From Bacteroidota bacterium (GTDB taxonomy: Bacteria > Bacteroidota > Bacteroidia > Cytophagales > Cyclobacteriaceae): a stretch of 59,918 nucleotides of DNA. Shown piece by piece: positions 18,005 through 27,571 of the stretch. The DNA is taken from NCBI GenBank assembly GCA_024280115.1, contig JAJRQT010000199.1, forward strand, positions 1-59,918, written 5' to 3'. The number at the start of each line of letters is the position of its first letter. Position 1 is the stretch's first letter. Under the pieces are notes generated by a model. The model had not been told where the DNA came from. It did not search any database and worked only from the letters and a program-made list of their open reading frames with translations. Made by a program: the position numbers and the translations under genes.

Positions 18005-18898
18005 CTATTTTTCTTCTTCAGTGAAATTTTTAAAAGTGTAAACAAATCCAATCCCCAGTGACTGGCTGAATTGGATATCCTTATCTTGATCAAAGTCATA
18101 AACTACAATGCCTCCCAATTTCACATCGATATATTTAGCTACCTTGGCACTGATAATTGCTTCAAATCTGTGATCAATTTCCTCAAAATTAATTTTTTCA
18201 TAGTTGGCAAAAAGTACATACCTGAATTTGAGATTGATGTTTTCATTAAGATCTTTATCAAAATCTGCCAACAATTGAAAAGCAAGCCATTCCCAACGGG
18301 TGGTTTGCCCAATTTCAACTCCGTAATTATTTTCAACATTGAGATATAAGTCCTTATTTTTAACAATTGTAAGTCTCGGAGCAAGTGGAGATAATCTCAA
18401 ATTAAAATAAGGTTTTGGCGTATATTCAAATCCCCATGAGGTAGTAATATAACCCGGGGCCATAAACTCAGAAATTAAAATTTCAACATCTCTATCCAGA
18501 TTATCCTTTTCATATCTATATCCGTTTGCGAACTGAGTTAGTATATTAAAGGCGAAAAATGTACCCCACGTTGGTGAAAGTGCATAGCCATATTTGGTGT
18601 CGAGCCAGATACGGTCATTATTTTTCCTTGAGCCCTGCCCCGCATTATTGATAAACCCATATAATAGATCAATTTCATTGTCCCAGGAATGTTTTCCTTT
18701 TTTATAATTGGCTTTATAATTTATCAGGGTATTTAGACCTATTGTATTAATACCGCCTGATGTCCAGTTTTCAGAAAAAGCTGCCTGATTAAAATTAATA
18801 GATCCTTTAAAGGAATTTTTCCAATAAGTTGTATCTGCTTTTTGCGCGTATAAATTCGAACCTGCAATTAAACAGGCAAATAATAATAATTTCCTCAT
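18005..18898 (-). CDS. DUF3078 outer-membrane beta-barrel-like protein
   Basis: A 297-aa protein with a signal peptide (MRKLLLFACLIAGSNLYAQ) and many amphipathic beta strands. The DUF3078 hallmark region is clear: WKNSFKGSINFNQAAFSENW, then a GGINTIGLNTLINYKANYKK strand pair. The C-terminus is a run of barrel-like strands. DUF3078 proteins are common in Bacteroidota and presumed to be outer-membrane proteins; the role is unknown. I chose the ATG at 18898. An upstream in-frame start at 18985 would run into mscS and put the signal peptide 29 residues inside. It lies 22 bp after mscS and is probably co-transcribed. Confidence 0.85.
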   Translation of the reverse strand: MRKLLLFACLIAGSNLYAQKADTTYWKNSFKGSINFNQAAFSENWTSGGINTIGLNTLINYKANYKKGKHSWDNEIDLLYGFINNAGQGSRKNNDRIWLDTKYGYALSPTWGTFFAFNILTQFANGYRYEKDNLDRDVEILISEFMAPGYITTSWGFEYTPKPYFNLRLSPLAPRLTIVKNKDLYLNVENNYGVEIGQTTRWEWLAFQLLADFDKDLNENINLKFRYVLFANYEKINFEEIDHRFEAIISAKVAKYIDVKLGGIVVYDFDQDKDIQFSQSLGIGFVYTFKNFTEEEK

Positions 18899-18920
18899 GA
18901 TATTTGGTGATTTATAAATA

Positions 18921-19739
18921 CTACTTATCCTGATAAAGATGAACATCTGTCTGAGGGAATGGAATGGAAACACCCTCTTTATCAAAGGCTTTTTTCACAT
19001 TTTCAATCATATCAAAATGAACTCCCCAATAATCTTCACTAATTACCCAGACCCTGACGGTAAAGTTGACTGAGCTATCAGCAAGTTCGCCAACGGCAAT
19101 AAAAGGTTCCGGATCTCCAAGAATTCTACTGTCCTTTTTAATCAACCCATCGATTACCGATCTCGCCTTGTCGATATCATCAGAATATCCGATACCGAAA
19201 GAAAAGTCAACGCGACGGGTGGCTTCTGTTGAATAATTGGTCATTGGGCCGGTAGATAAGCCTCCGTTTGGGATAATGATTGTTTTGTTATCGGGAGTTT
19301 TTAATATGGTATTAAAAATCTGTATCTCATGAACAGTTCCCATAAATCCTTGCGCTTCAATAAAATCCCCTACCTTGAAGGGTTTGAATATAAGCAACAT
19401 TACCCCGCCTGCAAAATTTTGTAATGTTCCTGACAAGGCTAAACCAACAGCCAGGCCCGCTGCACCAAGTATGGCAATAAATGAGGTCATCGGTATTCCT
19501 ACCAGGCTCATTACACTAATTACTACTAAAACTTTTAAAAGAGCAGAAATTAATGATTTAATAAAAGGCCTTAATGAAGCATCTGTATTTTTCTTTTCCA
19601 TTGATCTGCCAATGGCATTAACAATGATCTTTACTACCCAAAGACCAATTAAAAGAACCACAATTGCTAGTACTAACTGTCCGCCATACTTAATAATAAG
19701 ATCAGGGGCTGTTTCTATTAACGCATTAAATTTTTCCAT
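18921..19739 (-). CDS. mscS: Small-conductance mechanosensitive channel
   Basis: A 272-aa MscS channel that opens under membrane tension to release solutes during osmotic downshock. Three N-terminal transmembrane helices are visible. The third carries the pore-lining Gly/Ala pattern LGAAGLAVGLALSGTLQNFAGG, followed by the beta-domain entry FKVGDFIEAQGFMGTVHEI and IIPNGGL. The length matches E. coli MscS (286 aa) closely, with no extra sensor domains. It precedes the DUF3078 gene on the same strand by 22 bp. Confidence 0.95.
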   Translation of the reverse strand: MEKFNALIETAPDLIIKYGGQLVLAIVVLLIGLWVVKIIVNAIGRSMEKKNTDASLRPFIKSLISALLKVLVVISVMSLVGIPMTSFIAILGAAGLAVGLALSGTLQNFAGGVMLLIFKPFKVGDFIEAQGFMGTVHEIQIFNTILKTPDNKTIIIPNGGLSTGPMTNYSTEATRRVDFSFGIGYSDDIDKARSVIDGLIKKDSRILGDPEPFIAVGELADSSVNFTVRVWVISEDYWGVHFDMIENVKKAFDKEGVSIPFPQTDVHLYQDK

Positions 19740-19979
19740 GATAGATTTGTTAAATTGTCTGAAAAAAAATTTGATCGCAAATATCTAAAATAACATTAAA
19801 TATCTATTGGTAATTTCAATTTTTTCAAGATTAAAAATCATTTATGGGATTTTCAAATGAAAAAGTGAGAATTAATTTTATACTAAATAATTAATATCTT
19901 CTCCCTCAGTAATTATTAATAAAAGCTATTTTTGATCAATTCTTTTCCCTGGATTTCCTGATATTTATTGAGCACGCAA

Positions 19980-21071
19980 CTACCTGCAGCTTTCTATGAT
20001 ATTTCTACTAAAAGATTTTTTATTCTCTAGTATTTTGAAAAATTCATCCAGGTAATTGATTGTACTTCGCTTATTATTTTTGCTCATAAGTGTATCATTT
20101 TCATACACTTCATAAATTTGTTCCTTTTTATTAATAAACAATTCTGCAGAATTATATAAATCTGATTCCGGTAAACATACTCCACGGTAAACGCGTTCCC
20201 GCACACTTTCTGTCCCTAATAGCTCGGGGGGAACTGCATAGGTAGCATTAACAATCCCAGCATAATCGAGATCATAGGGCACGACAAAAGGTGTTACTAT
20301 CGATGAGTCATTAGATTTTAACATATAAATATTGTGCATGCCTGGAATCGACCAGTCACAATTACCTATCAGGTATTGAAAAAGATAAGCGTCAACCAAT
20401 GTTTTCCTGTCAGTATTCAAGTCTCTAATATTTTTGGTTTCAATTCGCACAGCATTGTGCCTTTGGGCGAGCTGCTGTATGCTTTCCAGGATGAATGCAT
20501 ATCTTGTACTTTCTTTATATTTTCCACCTGTATCTATATATTTTACTTGTAAAAGTCTTACGCGTAAACTGTAATCAGTAATGATGTTTTGAATCTTATA
20601 GGCATAATATTCTGAAAAAAGATATTGCTGATAGGCGTCACCCCGTTTACAATCCAATACCATTTTCATCTTATCAAATTCTCCTATTTGTTTTAAGAAA
20701 GCTTCTTTTTTAGTAAAATTTAATTTTATAGGCGGAATTTGACAGGAGTTTTTTCGCATATGACCTCTTGGTCTTATTTTAATTTTTCTTGATACCTGTA
20801 TAGTATCATTAATCATCATTCTAAATATCGCCTCCTGATATTCATCTTCTAATTTTCGCTTTACGAGGTTTTTAAAATCTGATTCAAGCGTAACTTCCAG
20901 AATTATATTACTATTAAACAGATCGGTTGTATCCCCAATTATCTTTGCTATAGCCTTAAAATTGCTTGAATTATCAACCAGCGAATCAAAATCATATACT
21001 TGCCCGCTGGCATTGATCACAGATGTAAGTGTACAGCTAATAGCGAAAATGATTTTTAAACTATTTCTCAT
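19980..21071 (-). CDS. Secreted CotH-like kinase-fold protein
   Basis: After a signal peptide (MRNSLKIIFAISCTLTS to about residue 24) comes a protein kinase-like region similar to CotH/HipA-type atypical kinases. It has the N-lobe strand KIRPRGHMRKNSCQ, then YAFILES, and a catalytic-type block with IGNCDWSIPGMHNIYML and the metal-binding VPYDLDYAG. CotH in Bacillus is a spore-coat protein kinase; secreted Bacteroidota homologues are uncharacterised. The assignment rests on motif order, not overall identity. I start at 21071 because it places the signal peptide at the N-terminus; 21083 is possible. It follows the beta-barrel gene by about 27 bp and is likely in one operon with it. Confidence 0.65.
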   Translation of the reverse strand: MRNSLKIIFAISCTLTSVINASGQVYDFDSLVDNSSNFKAIAKIIGDTTDLFNSNIILEVTLESDFKNLVKRKLEDEYQEAIFRMMINDTIQVSRKIKIRPRGHMRKNSCQIPPIKLNFTKKEAFLKQIGEFDKMKMVLDCKRGDAYQQYLFSEYYAYKIQNIITDYSLRVRLLQVKYIDTGGKYKESTRYAFILESIQQLAQRHNAVRIETKNIRDLNTDRKTLVDAYLFQYLIGNCDWSIPGMHNIYMLKSNDSSIVTPFVVPYDLDYAGIVNATYAVPPELLGTESVRERVYRGVCLPESDLYNSAELFINKKEQIYEVYENDTLMSKNNKRSTINYLDEFFKILENKKSFSRNIIESCR

Positions 21072-21098
21072 AATGTAAAACAACTTGAAACATTAGCA

Positions 21099-21635
21099 CT
21101 AAAATCTTCTGCCTATCCCGACACCTAATGTGTACGCTTGAATATCTCCACCCATATTATCGAAAATAAATCTTGGAGAAAGATACCAATCGTTAGAAAG
21201 AGAAAATCCATATTCCAATCCAAAACGCATTACAAAAAGACTTTCATTTTTGTCAAATTCCAATCCGGCTCCTGCAAAAAATGACAATTTTTTCCACGGC
21301 CTGAAGACACCAACTATTGTAGAAGTGACAGGATAATCTCTGTCGAGGTCCTGGTGCGTATCGGAATTTAATACATAAGTCAATGCGACAATATTATTAT
21401 ACCAACCAATAGCAAATTTTTCACTAAACCAATACTTATAATTAATACCGATATTGGGAAGCACCAATGTTGCATTTGAATTATCCAACGTTCCTTTGGG
21501 CACATGGGTCGTACCAACAAAGCCATCTAATTCATGATGAAGAAGTGGAATCATTTGCTTCGAGCTATGAACCTGGGAATATGACACCTCATTTATGAAT
21601 GAATACAAAATGAGCATCAGCATTAATTTTTTCAT
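21099..21635 (-). CDS. Small outer-membrane beta-barrel protein
   Basis: A 178-aa protein with a cleavable signal peptide (to about residue 20, SYSQ) and about eight alternating hydrophobic strands. It ends in YTLGVGIGRRF; a C-terminal Phe is the classic outer-membrane insertion signature. The hydrophobic strand spacing suggests an 8-stranded barrel (OmpW/OmpX-like size). It is upstream of, and probably co-transcribed with, the CotH-like gene, hinting that the two work at the cell surface. No closer family is recognised. Confidence 0.75.
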   Translation of the reverse strand: MKKLMLMLILYSFINEVSYSQVHSSKQMIPLLHHELDGFVGTTHVPKGTLDNSNATLVLPNIGINYKYWFSEKFAIGWYNNIVALTYVLNSDTHQDLDRDYPVTSTIVGVFRPWKKLSFFAGAGLEFDKNESLFVMRFGLEYGFSLSNDWYLSPRFIFDNMGGDIQAYTLGVGIGRRF

Positions 21636-21928
21636 GAATGTTTAATTTGTTCAGGCCACTATTTTGGTGAATAAATATTCATTCAAAATTAATATGTTTT
21701 TACGATATTAATTAACATTGAAATTACTCAATTGAAACAGATCTCAAAATTTATTTGAGGTAAAGTTTACATAAAAGAGCTCTGGGCTGGCACAAAACAT
21801 TGTGAATAACAAGAGTTAATTGACACATTCATTCTTTTATTAATTTTTGATTTATTACCTATTATATTTTTTATTGTTCGGAATCACGATAAAATAGGTT
21901 TTAATCAACCATTTAATTGGCGTTTAAT

Positions 21929-22801
21929 ATGAGATATGTTTTTCTGTTTTTAATTGTAATACCATTATTTGCAAGTCAATCTATTCCAACAAAGAATAAT
22001 GTCTTTTCGCCCTATGAATGGGCAACTTATTATGCGGTAAAAAAGACAATTCCTATTAATATTGATGGTGATTTATCTGAATGGGAAAATGTCACGGGAT
22101 TTACCATGGATGATCGCAAGTATTTTTTTGTGGGACAGGGTATGTCTTCGGCGAAATGGGAAGAAATCAATGATCTATCCGGAAATTTTAAAGTGCTATG
22201 GGATACGGCATTTATTTATATCGCAGTTGCGGTGATTGATGATAAAGTAATTGAACCACATGGATCTAAAGTTGCAAGCCTCGAATCCGGATCGTGGGAT
22301 GACGATGGAGTTGAAGTTATGTTTGATCATGACGGATGTGGAGCAACCAGGTATTATATTGGCGACAAATTGCATCATGAATATCACTTTGTTTATAGTG
22401 AAAATCAACCATTTGTATTTGATAATTTCTGGATACCAAAACCAGGAGCCCCACAACCCATGTTTACTTTACCAAATGGAAAACTTGAACCCCTTGCATA
22501 TCCTGATGAGGTGATGGAGAAAAATGATGTGACAGAAAGATTTGGCACACCTCCCTATAATGGAGATTATAAATTTAAAAAAACAAAAAATGGGTACAAT
22601 CTTGAGGTGAAAATGTCCTTACCCGGGGCTAAGATGGTTGCTATAAATGAGGGTGGACATAAAATTGGTTTCGATATTGCATTCAATGATAATGATAAAG
22701 GCAAAGGCGCTCTTAAACAACAACTTCACTGGTCAGGAATGAATGGGATATTTTGGAGAAATTGTCAGTTTTTCGGAACCCTTATTCTTTTGAATAAATG
22801 A
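21929..22801 (+). CDS. Secreted CBM9/DOMON-like carbohydrate-binding protein
   Basis: A 290-aa protein with a signal peptide (MRYVFLFLIVIPLFASQS) and one domain resembling carbohydrate-binding family 9 / sugar-binding DOMON. The hallmark order is visible: INIDGDLSEWENV (entry strand), FKVLWDTAFIYIAVAVIDD, then SWDDDGVEVMFDH, and late IGFDIAFNDNDKGKG. Such domains bind glycans or haem; here ligand residues cannot be told apart. The ATG at 21929 is preferred to a TTG at 21917. It is followed by the propeller gene series on the same strand but separated from it by 363 bp, so a functional link is only suggested. Confidence 0.8.
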   Translation: MRYVFLFLIVIPLFASQSIPTKNNVFSPYEWATYYAVKKTIPINIDGDLSEWENVTGFTMDDRKYFFVGQGMSSAKWEEINDLSGNFKVLWDTAFIYIAVAVIDDKVIEPHGSKVASLESGSWDDDGVEVMFDHDGCGATRYYIGDKLHHEYHFVYSENQPFVFDNFWIPKPGAPQPMFTLPNGKLEPLAYPDEVMEKNDVTERFGTPPYNGDYKFKKTKNGYNLEVKMSLPGAKMVAINEGGHKIGFDIAFNDNDKGKGALKQQLHWSGMNGIFWRNCQFFGTLILLNK

Positions 22802-23164
22802 TATTAACCAGGCTTTCTCTTAAAAAAAAATTGATGAGAAATTGCGGAAAATTGACACTTCAACCATCACAATACTTGCACAGTCGCTATTGTATTGCGA
22901 CTGAATTATTTCCTGAATAGGAAGAAGCAATTTGCAATAAAAGGCACCTATCAGATAAATCTCTTGTTGACTTCAAAGAAAATAAAATTGATTTCAATCC
23001 AAAATATTAATTTTCTTCCAAACCAGTAATTTCAATTGAGTTAAAATGCCTATTTTTATACAAACATTCTTTAGATTTTCATTATTTCAATTTGTACAGA
23101 AATAATATAAAAGGAGGAATGGACTTTTCAGTTTGTGCATTTTTTTCACCAAAGTAATACCATT
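22802..23164. other. Spacer before the propeller cluster, with one hairpin
   Basis: Gene-free spacer. A perfect 7-bp stem (22881-22887 pairs with 22897-22903, 9-nt loop) lies 80 bp after the CBM9-like gene; it lacks a long T run, so it is a weak terminator candidate. The remainder is AT-rich and presumably holds the promoter for the propeller gene at 23165. Confidence 0.4.
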
Positions 23165-24271
23165 ATGAAACCCGGTTATTTAATTTTTACACTACTACTT
23201 TGTGCCCTTAATAATTCAGTATTCAGCCAGGAACCGACTAAATGGCGTGGCCCTAACCAAAGCGGTATCTATAACGAAACAAATTTGTTGGATAAATGGC
23301 CTGAATCCGGTCCTGAAATCCTCTGGCACTATAATGAGCTTGGAGAAGGGTATTCATCACCTGCTTTTGCCAACGGCAGAATTTATGTTTCAGGCATGGA
23401 AGGATCAACCGGGTATATTTACACTATTACAAAAGATGGCAGCCTGATGTGGAAATCGCCGTATGGGAAAGAATCTCAAACGAGTTATCCGGGGAGCCGG
23501 GCAACCCCCGTAATTGCCGGTGAATATCTTTATATTCTCGCTGCAAGGGGCGACCTGACCTGCATGAGTGCAATTACCGGCAAATTGCATTGGCAAATAA
23601 ATATGGTGAAAGATTATGATGGCCGTTTTATAGAATGGGATTTTAACGAAACCGTTGTCGTGATTGGCGACAAACTGATATGTACCCCCGGTGGAAAGGA
23701 TCATAATATGATCGCTTTAAACCGGTTCAACGGTGAACTTATCTGGTCCACAAAAGGACTGGGGGAAAAAGCCGCCTATTGCACACCTTTGCTCGTGAAA
23801 ATTGGGTCCAGGAAGCTATTGGTGACCCATACTGAAAATCATATTCTTGGTATCGATGCCGCTGACGGCCAACTGTTGTGGAACCACGAACATAAAAATA
23901 TCTATTCAATTCATCCTAATACACCTGTTTTTTACAACAACCAACTATTCTGTTTCAGCGGTTACGGACAGGGAGGCGTTTTGCTACAACTCAACGAAGA
24001 TGGCAGTGAGGTGACAAAAAAATGGTTCCGCCAAACTATGGATAGCCGTACTGGTGGCGCTGTGGTCCTCGAAGGAAAACTCTATGGCTCTGGAGATAAA
24101 AGCAGGGAATGGCAATGCATCGACTGGGATACTGGTGAAATGCTCTATTCGTCCAAGGAAATAGGTAATGGTGTGGTAATCTCAGCAGAAGGGTTGCTGT
24201 ATTTCTATAGTCAGCGCGGAGAATTGGCACTTGTGAAACCTGAAACAAAATCGTTTAAGGTAATCAGCTAA
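23165..24271 (+). CDS. Secreted PQQ-like beta-propeller protein, C-terminally truncated by an in-frame stop
   Basis: It has a signal peptide (to about residue 20, NSVFSQ), then PQQ-like/WD-type propeller repeats with the usual blade motif of a hydrophobic pair, Gly, and closing L-W (MSAITGKLHW, LNRFNGELIWS, IDAADGQLLWN). It starts with the WRGPNQSGIY block shared with the paralogues at 24.6 and 26.3 kb. Its frame stops at TAA 24269-24271 after 368 aa. The homologous last blade continues in the same frame immediately beyond (24272-24379), so the stop is a nonsense change in the lineage. The product may lack part of its last blade or be non-functional. I prefer the ATG at 23165; 23135 is an upstream alternative. 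Confidence 0.85.
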   Translation: MKPGYLIFTLLLCALNNSVFSQEPTKWRGPNQSGIYNETNLLDKWPESGPEILWHYNELGEGYSSPAFANGRIYVSGMEGSTGYIYTITKDGSLMWKSPYGKESQTSYPGSRATPVIAGEYLYILAARGDLTCMSAITGKLHWQINMVKDYDGRFIEWDFNETVVVIGDKLICTPGGKDHNMIALNRFNGELIWSTKGLGEKAAYCTPLLVKIGSRKLLVTHTENHILGIDAADGQLLWNHEHKNIYSIHPNTPVFYNNQLFCFSGYGQGGVLLQLNEDGSEVTKKWFRQTMDSRTGGAVVLEGKLYGSGDKSREWQCIDWDTGEMLYSSKEIGNGVVISAEGLLYFYSQRGELALVKPETKSFKVIS

Positions 24272-24379
24272 ACCAAAGTGTCTTTGGGGAGCAAACAGCA
24301 TTGGGCACATCCGGTCATCAACAACGGTCGTCTTTTTATTCGACACGGAGACACTTTAATTGCCTATAAGATAAAGTAA
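24272..24379 (+). pseudogene. Severed C-terminal blade of the propeller gene at 23165
   Basis: Read in the same frame as the gene before it, this stretch encodes HWAHPVINNGRLFIRHGD and ends YKIK-stop at 24377-24379. The intact paralogues have HWAHP and LLMRHGD at the equivalent place, and the TAA at 24269 aligns with a single residue, without any indel. It therefore belongs to the upstream gene and is cut off by one nonsense codon. Confidence 0.8.
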
Positions 24380-24555
24380 CAGGTTGTATTTATCGTTTTA
24401 GATAAAAAACTGACTTTATGGACAAACATTAATTAGTATTTTAATTATTTAACAACTTCAAAATTAATACATAATTGATATTCATCTTGAAAAAGGTAGT
24501 TAAGATCAAGATTCATATTTTTTTTATTATTTATTTTCCAATTTAATTTTCTACT

Positions 24556-25806
24556 ATGAGACTTATTGTAGGATTTTTTATTTGTGTCCTTTTCAATACC
24601 AACACATTTTCACAGAATGCTCAATGGAGAGGGCCAAACAGATCGGGAATTTTCCCGGAAACGGGTTTGCTTCAGGAATGGCCTGAAAATGGACCGGAAT
24701 TGATGTTGAAAGTGGAAGGAATCGGAACCGGTTATTCCACACCGGTATTCATTGATGGGATAATTTATGTTACCGGGAAAAAAGTTGAAGATGATTATCT
24801 AAGTGCCATTGACAATGAGGGAAACATAATATACCAGGTAGCTTATGGAAAATCCTGGATCAAATCCTATCCCGAAACCAGAAGCACCCCTACGATAGAA
24901 GGAAACAGAATTTATGTGATCAGTGGTACAGGACAGGTAGTATGCCTGAATAGAATGAATGGAGAAATAATATGGACCGTTAATGCCAGTGAAAAATATA
25001 AGGGACAGATTCATAGATGGGGTGTTGCTGAATCACCCCTTGTTATCGATGAAAAGGTAATATATACAAATGGAGGTGATCAGGCTTCCGTAATTGCTTT
25101 CAATAAAATAACAGGAAAAGAAGTATGGGCCACTGAAAGTATAGGCGGATCCCGTACCTATGTTTCGCCGGTGGTTTATCAAAATGGTAAGGTGCGATTG
25201 ATTGTCGCCTCAACATCCATCTATGTAATTGGTATAGAACCTGAATCTGGAACAATAGTCTGGAATTATAAATATCTTCCCGATAGTGTGGTTGGAGGCA
25301 GGCCTACAAATAGCACGAATTCCGCGATTATCAAAGGAAATGAGATCTTCATTTCGAAAGGCTATGACCAGTTCGGTGTCATGCTACAGGTGGCTGAAGA
25401 TGGGAAAAATATAAGGGAAAAATGGCGATCAAGTGTGTTGGATACCCATCATGGGCATTATGTGAATATTGGCGACTTTATCTATGGATCCAATTGGGAA
25501 AGCAACAGTCAAGGGAATTGGGTTTGTCTGGAATGGGATACTGGTAAAGTAATGTATGAAGAAAAATGGAAAACCAAAGGTCCTATTGCATTTGCTGATA
25601 ATAAGCTTTATTGCTATGAAGAACGTACAGGAAATGTGGCTCTTGTCAATCCGACGCCAGAAAAATTTGATATCGTAAACACCTTCAAGATCGAATATGG
25701 ATCCGGACCTCATTGGGCACATCCTTACATTATCGATGGAAAATTGTTGATGCGTCATGGAGATGTTTTGATGGTTTTTAATATTAAAAAAGGACAAGAT
25801 CCCTAA
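24556..25806 (+). CDS. Secreted PQQ-like beta-propeller protein
   Basis: A 416-aa protein with a signal peptide (MRLIVGFFICVLFNTNTFSQ) and an apparent seven- or eight-bladed PQQ-like propeller. The opening block is WRGPNRSGIFPETGLLQEW. Blade-closing motifs include LNRMNGEIIW, FNKITGKEVWA and IEPESGTIVWN, and it ends HWAHPYIIDGKLLMRHGD. It is a close paralogue of the next gene (26325), and their upstream regions are also alike, so a tandem duplication is likely. Similar proteins are often labelled quinoprotein dehydrogenases, but at this length and without visible haem or enzyme motifs, PQQ binding or catalysis should not be assumed. Confidence 0.88.
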   Translation: MRLIVGFFICVLFNTNTFSQNAQWRGPNRSGIFPETGLLQEWPENGPELMLKVEGIGTGYSTPVFIDGIIYVTGKKVEDDYLSAIDNEGNIIYQVAYGKSWIKSYPETRSTPTIEGNRIYVISGTGQVVCLNRMNGEIIWTVNASEKYKGQIHRWGVAESPLVIDEKVIYTNGGDQASVIAFNKITGKEVWATESIGGSRTYVSPVVYQNGKVRLIVASTSIYVIGIEPESGTIVWNYKYLPDSVVGGRPTNSTNSAIIKGNEIFISKGYDQFGVMLQVAEDGKNIREKWRSSVLDTHHGHYVNIGDFIYGSNWESNSQGNWVCLEWDTGKVMYEEKWKTKGPIAFADNKLYCYEERTGNVALVNPTPEKFDIVNTFKIEYGSGPHWAHPYIIDGKLLMRHGDVLMVFNIKKGQDP

Positions 25807-26046
25807 TTAAAGTAAGCAATAAAACTCTCTTTGGTATCATTCTCACCTTGACTGGGAATCTCTAAATTGCCAGGAATGAGACCCCCTCTTTCTTAAGGAT
25901 GACGAGGAAAATAGAATTTTGTGAGTTTTCTTTCATGTACTAATTATATACTGCTTGGAAGATAGAATTTCCGATTTTTAAACTGTTGTCATTGTTATAC
26001 CTGCCGTCAGCAGAAAAATATTTTGACAAACTGGTTATTCATATTA

Positions 26047-26124
26047 GGACATCCGATCACTGATAGCGATTGATTTTTTATTCGATACGGTAGCGCATTG
26101 ATTACTTACAAAATAGACAAATAG
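26047..26124 (+). pseudogene. Decayed remnant of another propeller-gene 3' end
   Basis: In the 518-bp spacer between two propeller genes, one frame reads GHPITDSD-stop-FFIRYGSALITYKIDK-stop. It matches the last blade of the paralogues (HP, FIR-x-G, LI-x-YKI spacing conserved) but contains an internal TGA and has lost the preceding blades. It looks like the tail of an extra, mostly deleted tandem copy. The rest of the spacer is AT-rich, with a repeat-like GC-richer patch at about 25840-25915. Confidence 0.6.
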
Positions 26125-26324
26125 TAGTGCTTTGATTTTCCTAAAAAGTGATATAGGTCATACTAAACTAATATTTTCTAAAGTATTTTTGCTTTGACTG
26201 CTAAATCACTTCAAAATTACTTCAAAATTAGTCATCAATTTGTGACTTGGTAGTTATAAATCAAGATCAATATCAATCTTTGATTCTTGTGATATTTTTT
26301 TTATAGAGCTAAACCTTTTTTAAC

Positions 26325-27563
26325 ATGAGACATATTGCAGGTATTATTATTTGTGTTCTTTTTATCACGAATTCTTTCTCACAAAATGTCCAATTCAGAG
26401 GGCCTGACAGGTCGGGGAAGTATCCGGAAACCGGTTTATTGCAGAAATGGCCAGAAGGTGGCCCGGAAATGATGCTTAAGGTTGAGGGAATTGGAACAGG
26501 TCACTCATCACCCGTGCTGAATGAAGGAATCATTTATGTTACAGGAAAAAAAGACGAAGATGATTATCTAAGCGCGATTGAAGCAGATGGAAATATACTA
26601 TATCAGATAATCTATGGACAATCATGGACGAACACCTATCCCGATACACGAAGTACACCTACCATCGATGAGGACAGGTTGTATGTGATTAGCGGTATTG
26701 GACAGATAGTTTGCATTAATAAAATCAATGGTGAAATAATTTGGGACATCAATGCTCATGAAAAATACAAAGGGAAATTTCATAAATGGGGTGTGGCCGA
26801 ATCGCCTTTGGTTATTGATGATAAAGTTCTTTATACGAGTGGAGGCGACCAAACTTCCGTGATCGCCTTTAATAAATTAACAGGCGAAGAAGTATGGGCC
26901 ACTGAAAGTGTCGGCGGATCACGCACGTATGTTTCACCAGTGATATACAAAACAGATAATGTGCGAATGATTTTAGCTTCTACATCTGATTATGTAATTG
27001 GAATTGAACCTGAAACAGGAGAAATAGCCTGGAAATATAAGTATCGCCTGGATGATCCTGATAACGATGGCACTACAATCAGCCCTAATTCAGCAATTTA
27101 TAAAGGGAATGAAATCTTTATTTCAAAAGGATATAACAGCTATGGCGTCATGCTTCAGGTGGCTGATGATGGAAAAGGTGTAACTGAAAAATGGCGTACA
27201 ACTGTGATGGATACACACCACGGGCATTATGTGAATGTAGGTGACTATATCTATGGTTCCAATTGGGAGAATAACAGCAAGGGAAACTGGGTTTGCCTGA
27301 AATGGGATACGGGAGAAGTGATGTATGATGAAAAATGGCATACTAAAGGCCCCATCATTTTTGCAGATAATAAACTTTATTGCTACGAAGAGCGACAGGG
27401 AAATATTGCCCTGGTCAATCCTAATCCGGAAAAATTTGATGTTGTAAGTTCCTTTAAAATCAACTACGGCACCGGTCCTCACTGGTCGCACCCGTATATT
27501 ATTGATGGAAAATTATTGATGCGCCATGGAGATGTGCTAATGGTTTTTAAGATCAAGGCCTGA
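26325..27563 (+). CDS. Secreted PQQ-like beta-propeller protein, first gene of the redox operon
   Basis: A 412-aa protein with a signal peptide (to about residue 20, TNSFSQ) and a PQQ-like propeller, strikingly similar to the gene at 24556 along its length (shared WGVAESPLVID, GGSRTYVSPV, DTHHGHYVN, HWxHPYIIDGKLLMRHGD). The next gene starts 9 bp after its stop codon, making this the first member of a 12-gene run up to 44632. The mature protein is probably periplasmic or exported, since no lipobox is seen. Whether it binds PQQ is unknown; conserved Trp, Gly and Asp at blade ends show the fold only. Confidence 0.88.
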   Translation: MRHIAGIIICVLFITNSFSQNVQFRGPDRSGKYPETGLLQKWPEGGPEMMLKVEGIGTGHSSPVLNEGIIYVTGKKDEDDYLSAIEADGNILYQIIYGQSWTNTYPDTRSTPTIDEDRLYVISGIGQIVCINKINGEIIWDINAHEKYKGKFHKWGVAESPLVIDDKVLYTSGGDQTSVIAFNKLTGEEVWATESVGGSRTYVSPVIYKTDNVRMILASTSDYVIGIEPETGEIAWKYKYRLDDPDNDGTTISPNSAIYKGNEIFISKGYNSYGVMLQVADDGKGVTEKWRTTVMDTHHGHYVNVGDYIYGSNWENNSKGNWVCLKWDTGEVMYDEKWHTKGPIIFADNKLYCYEERQGNIALVNPNPEKFDVVSSFKINYGTGPHWSHPYIIDGKLLMRHGDVLMVFKIKA

Positions 27564-27571
27564 ATGAAGAT

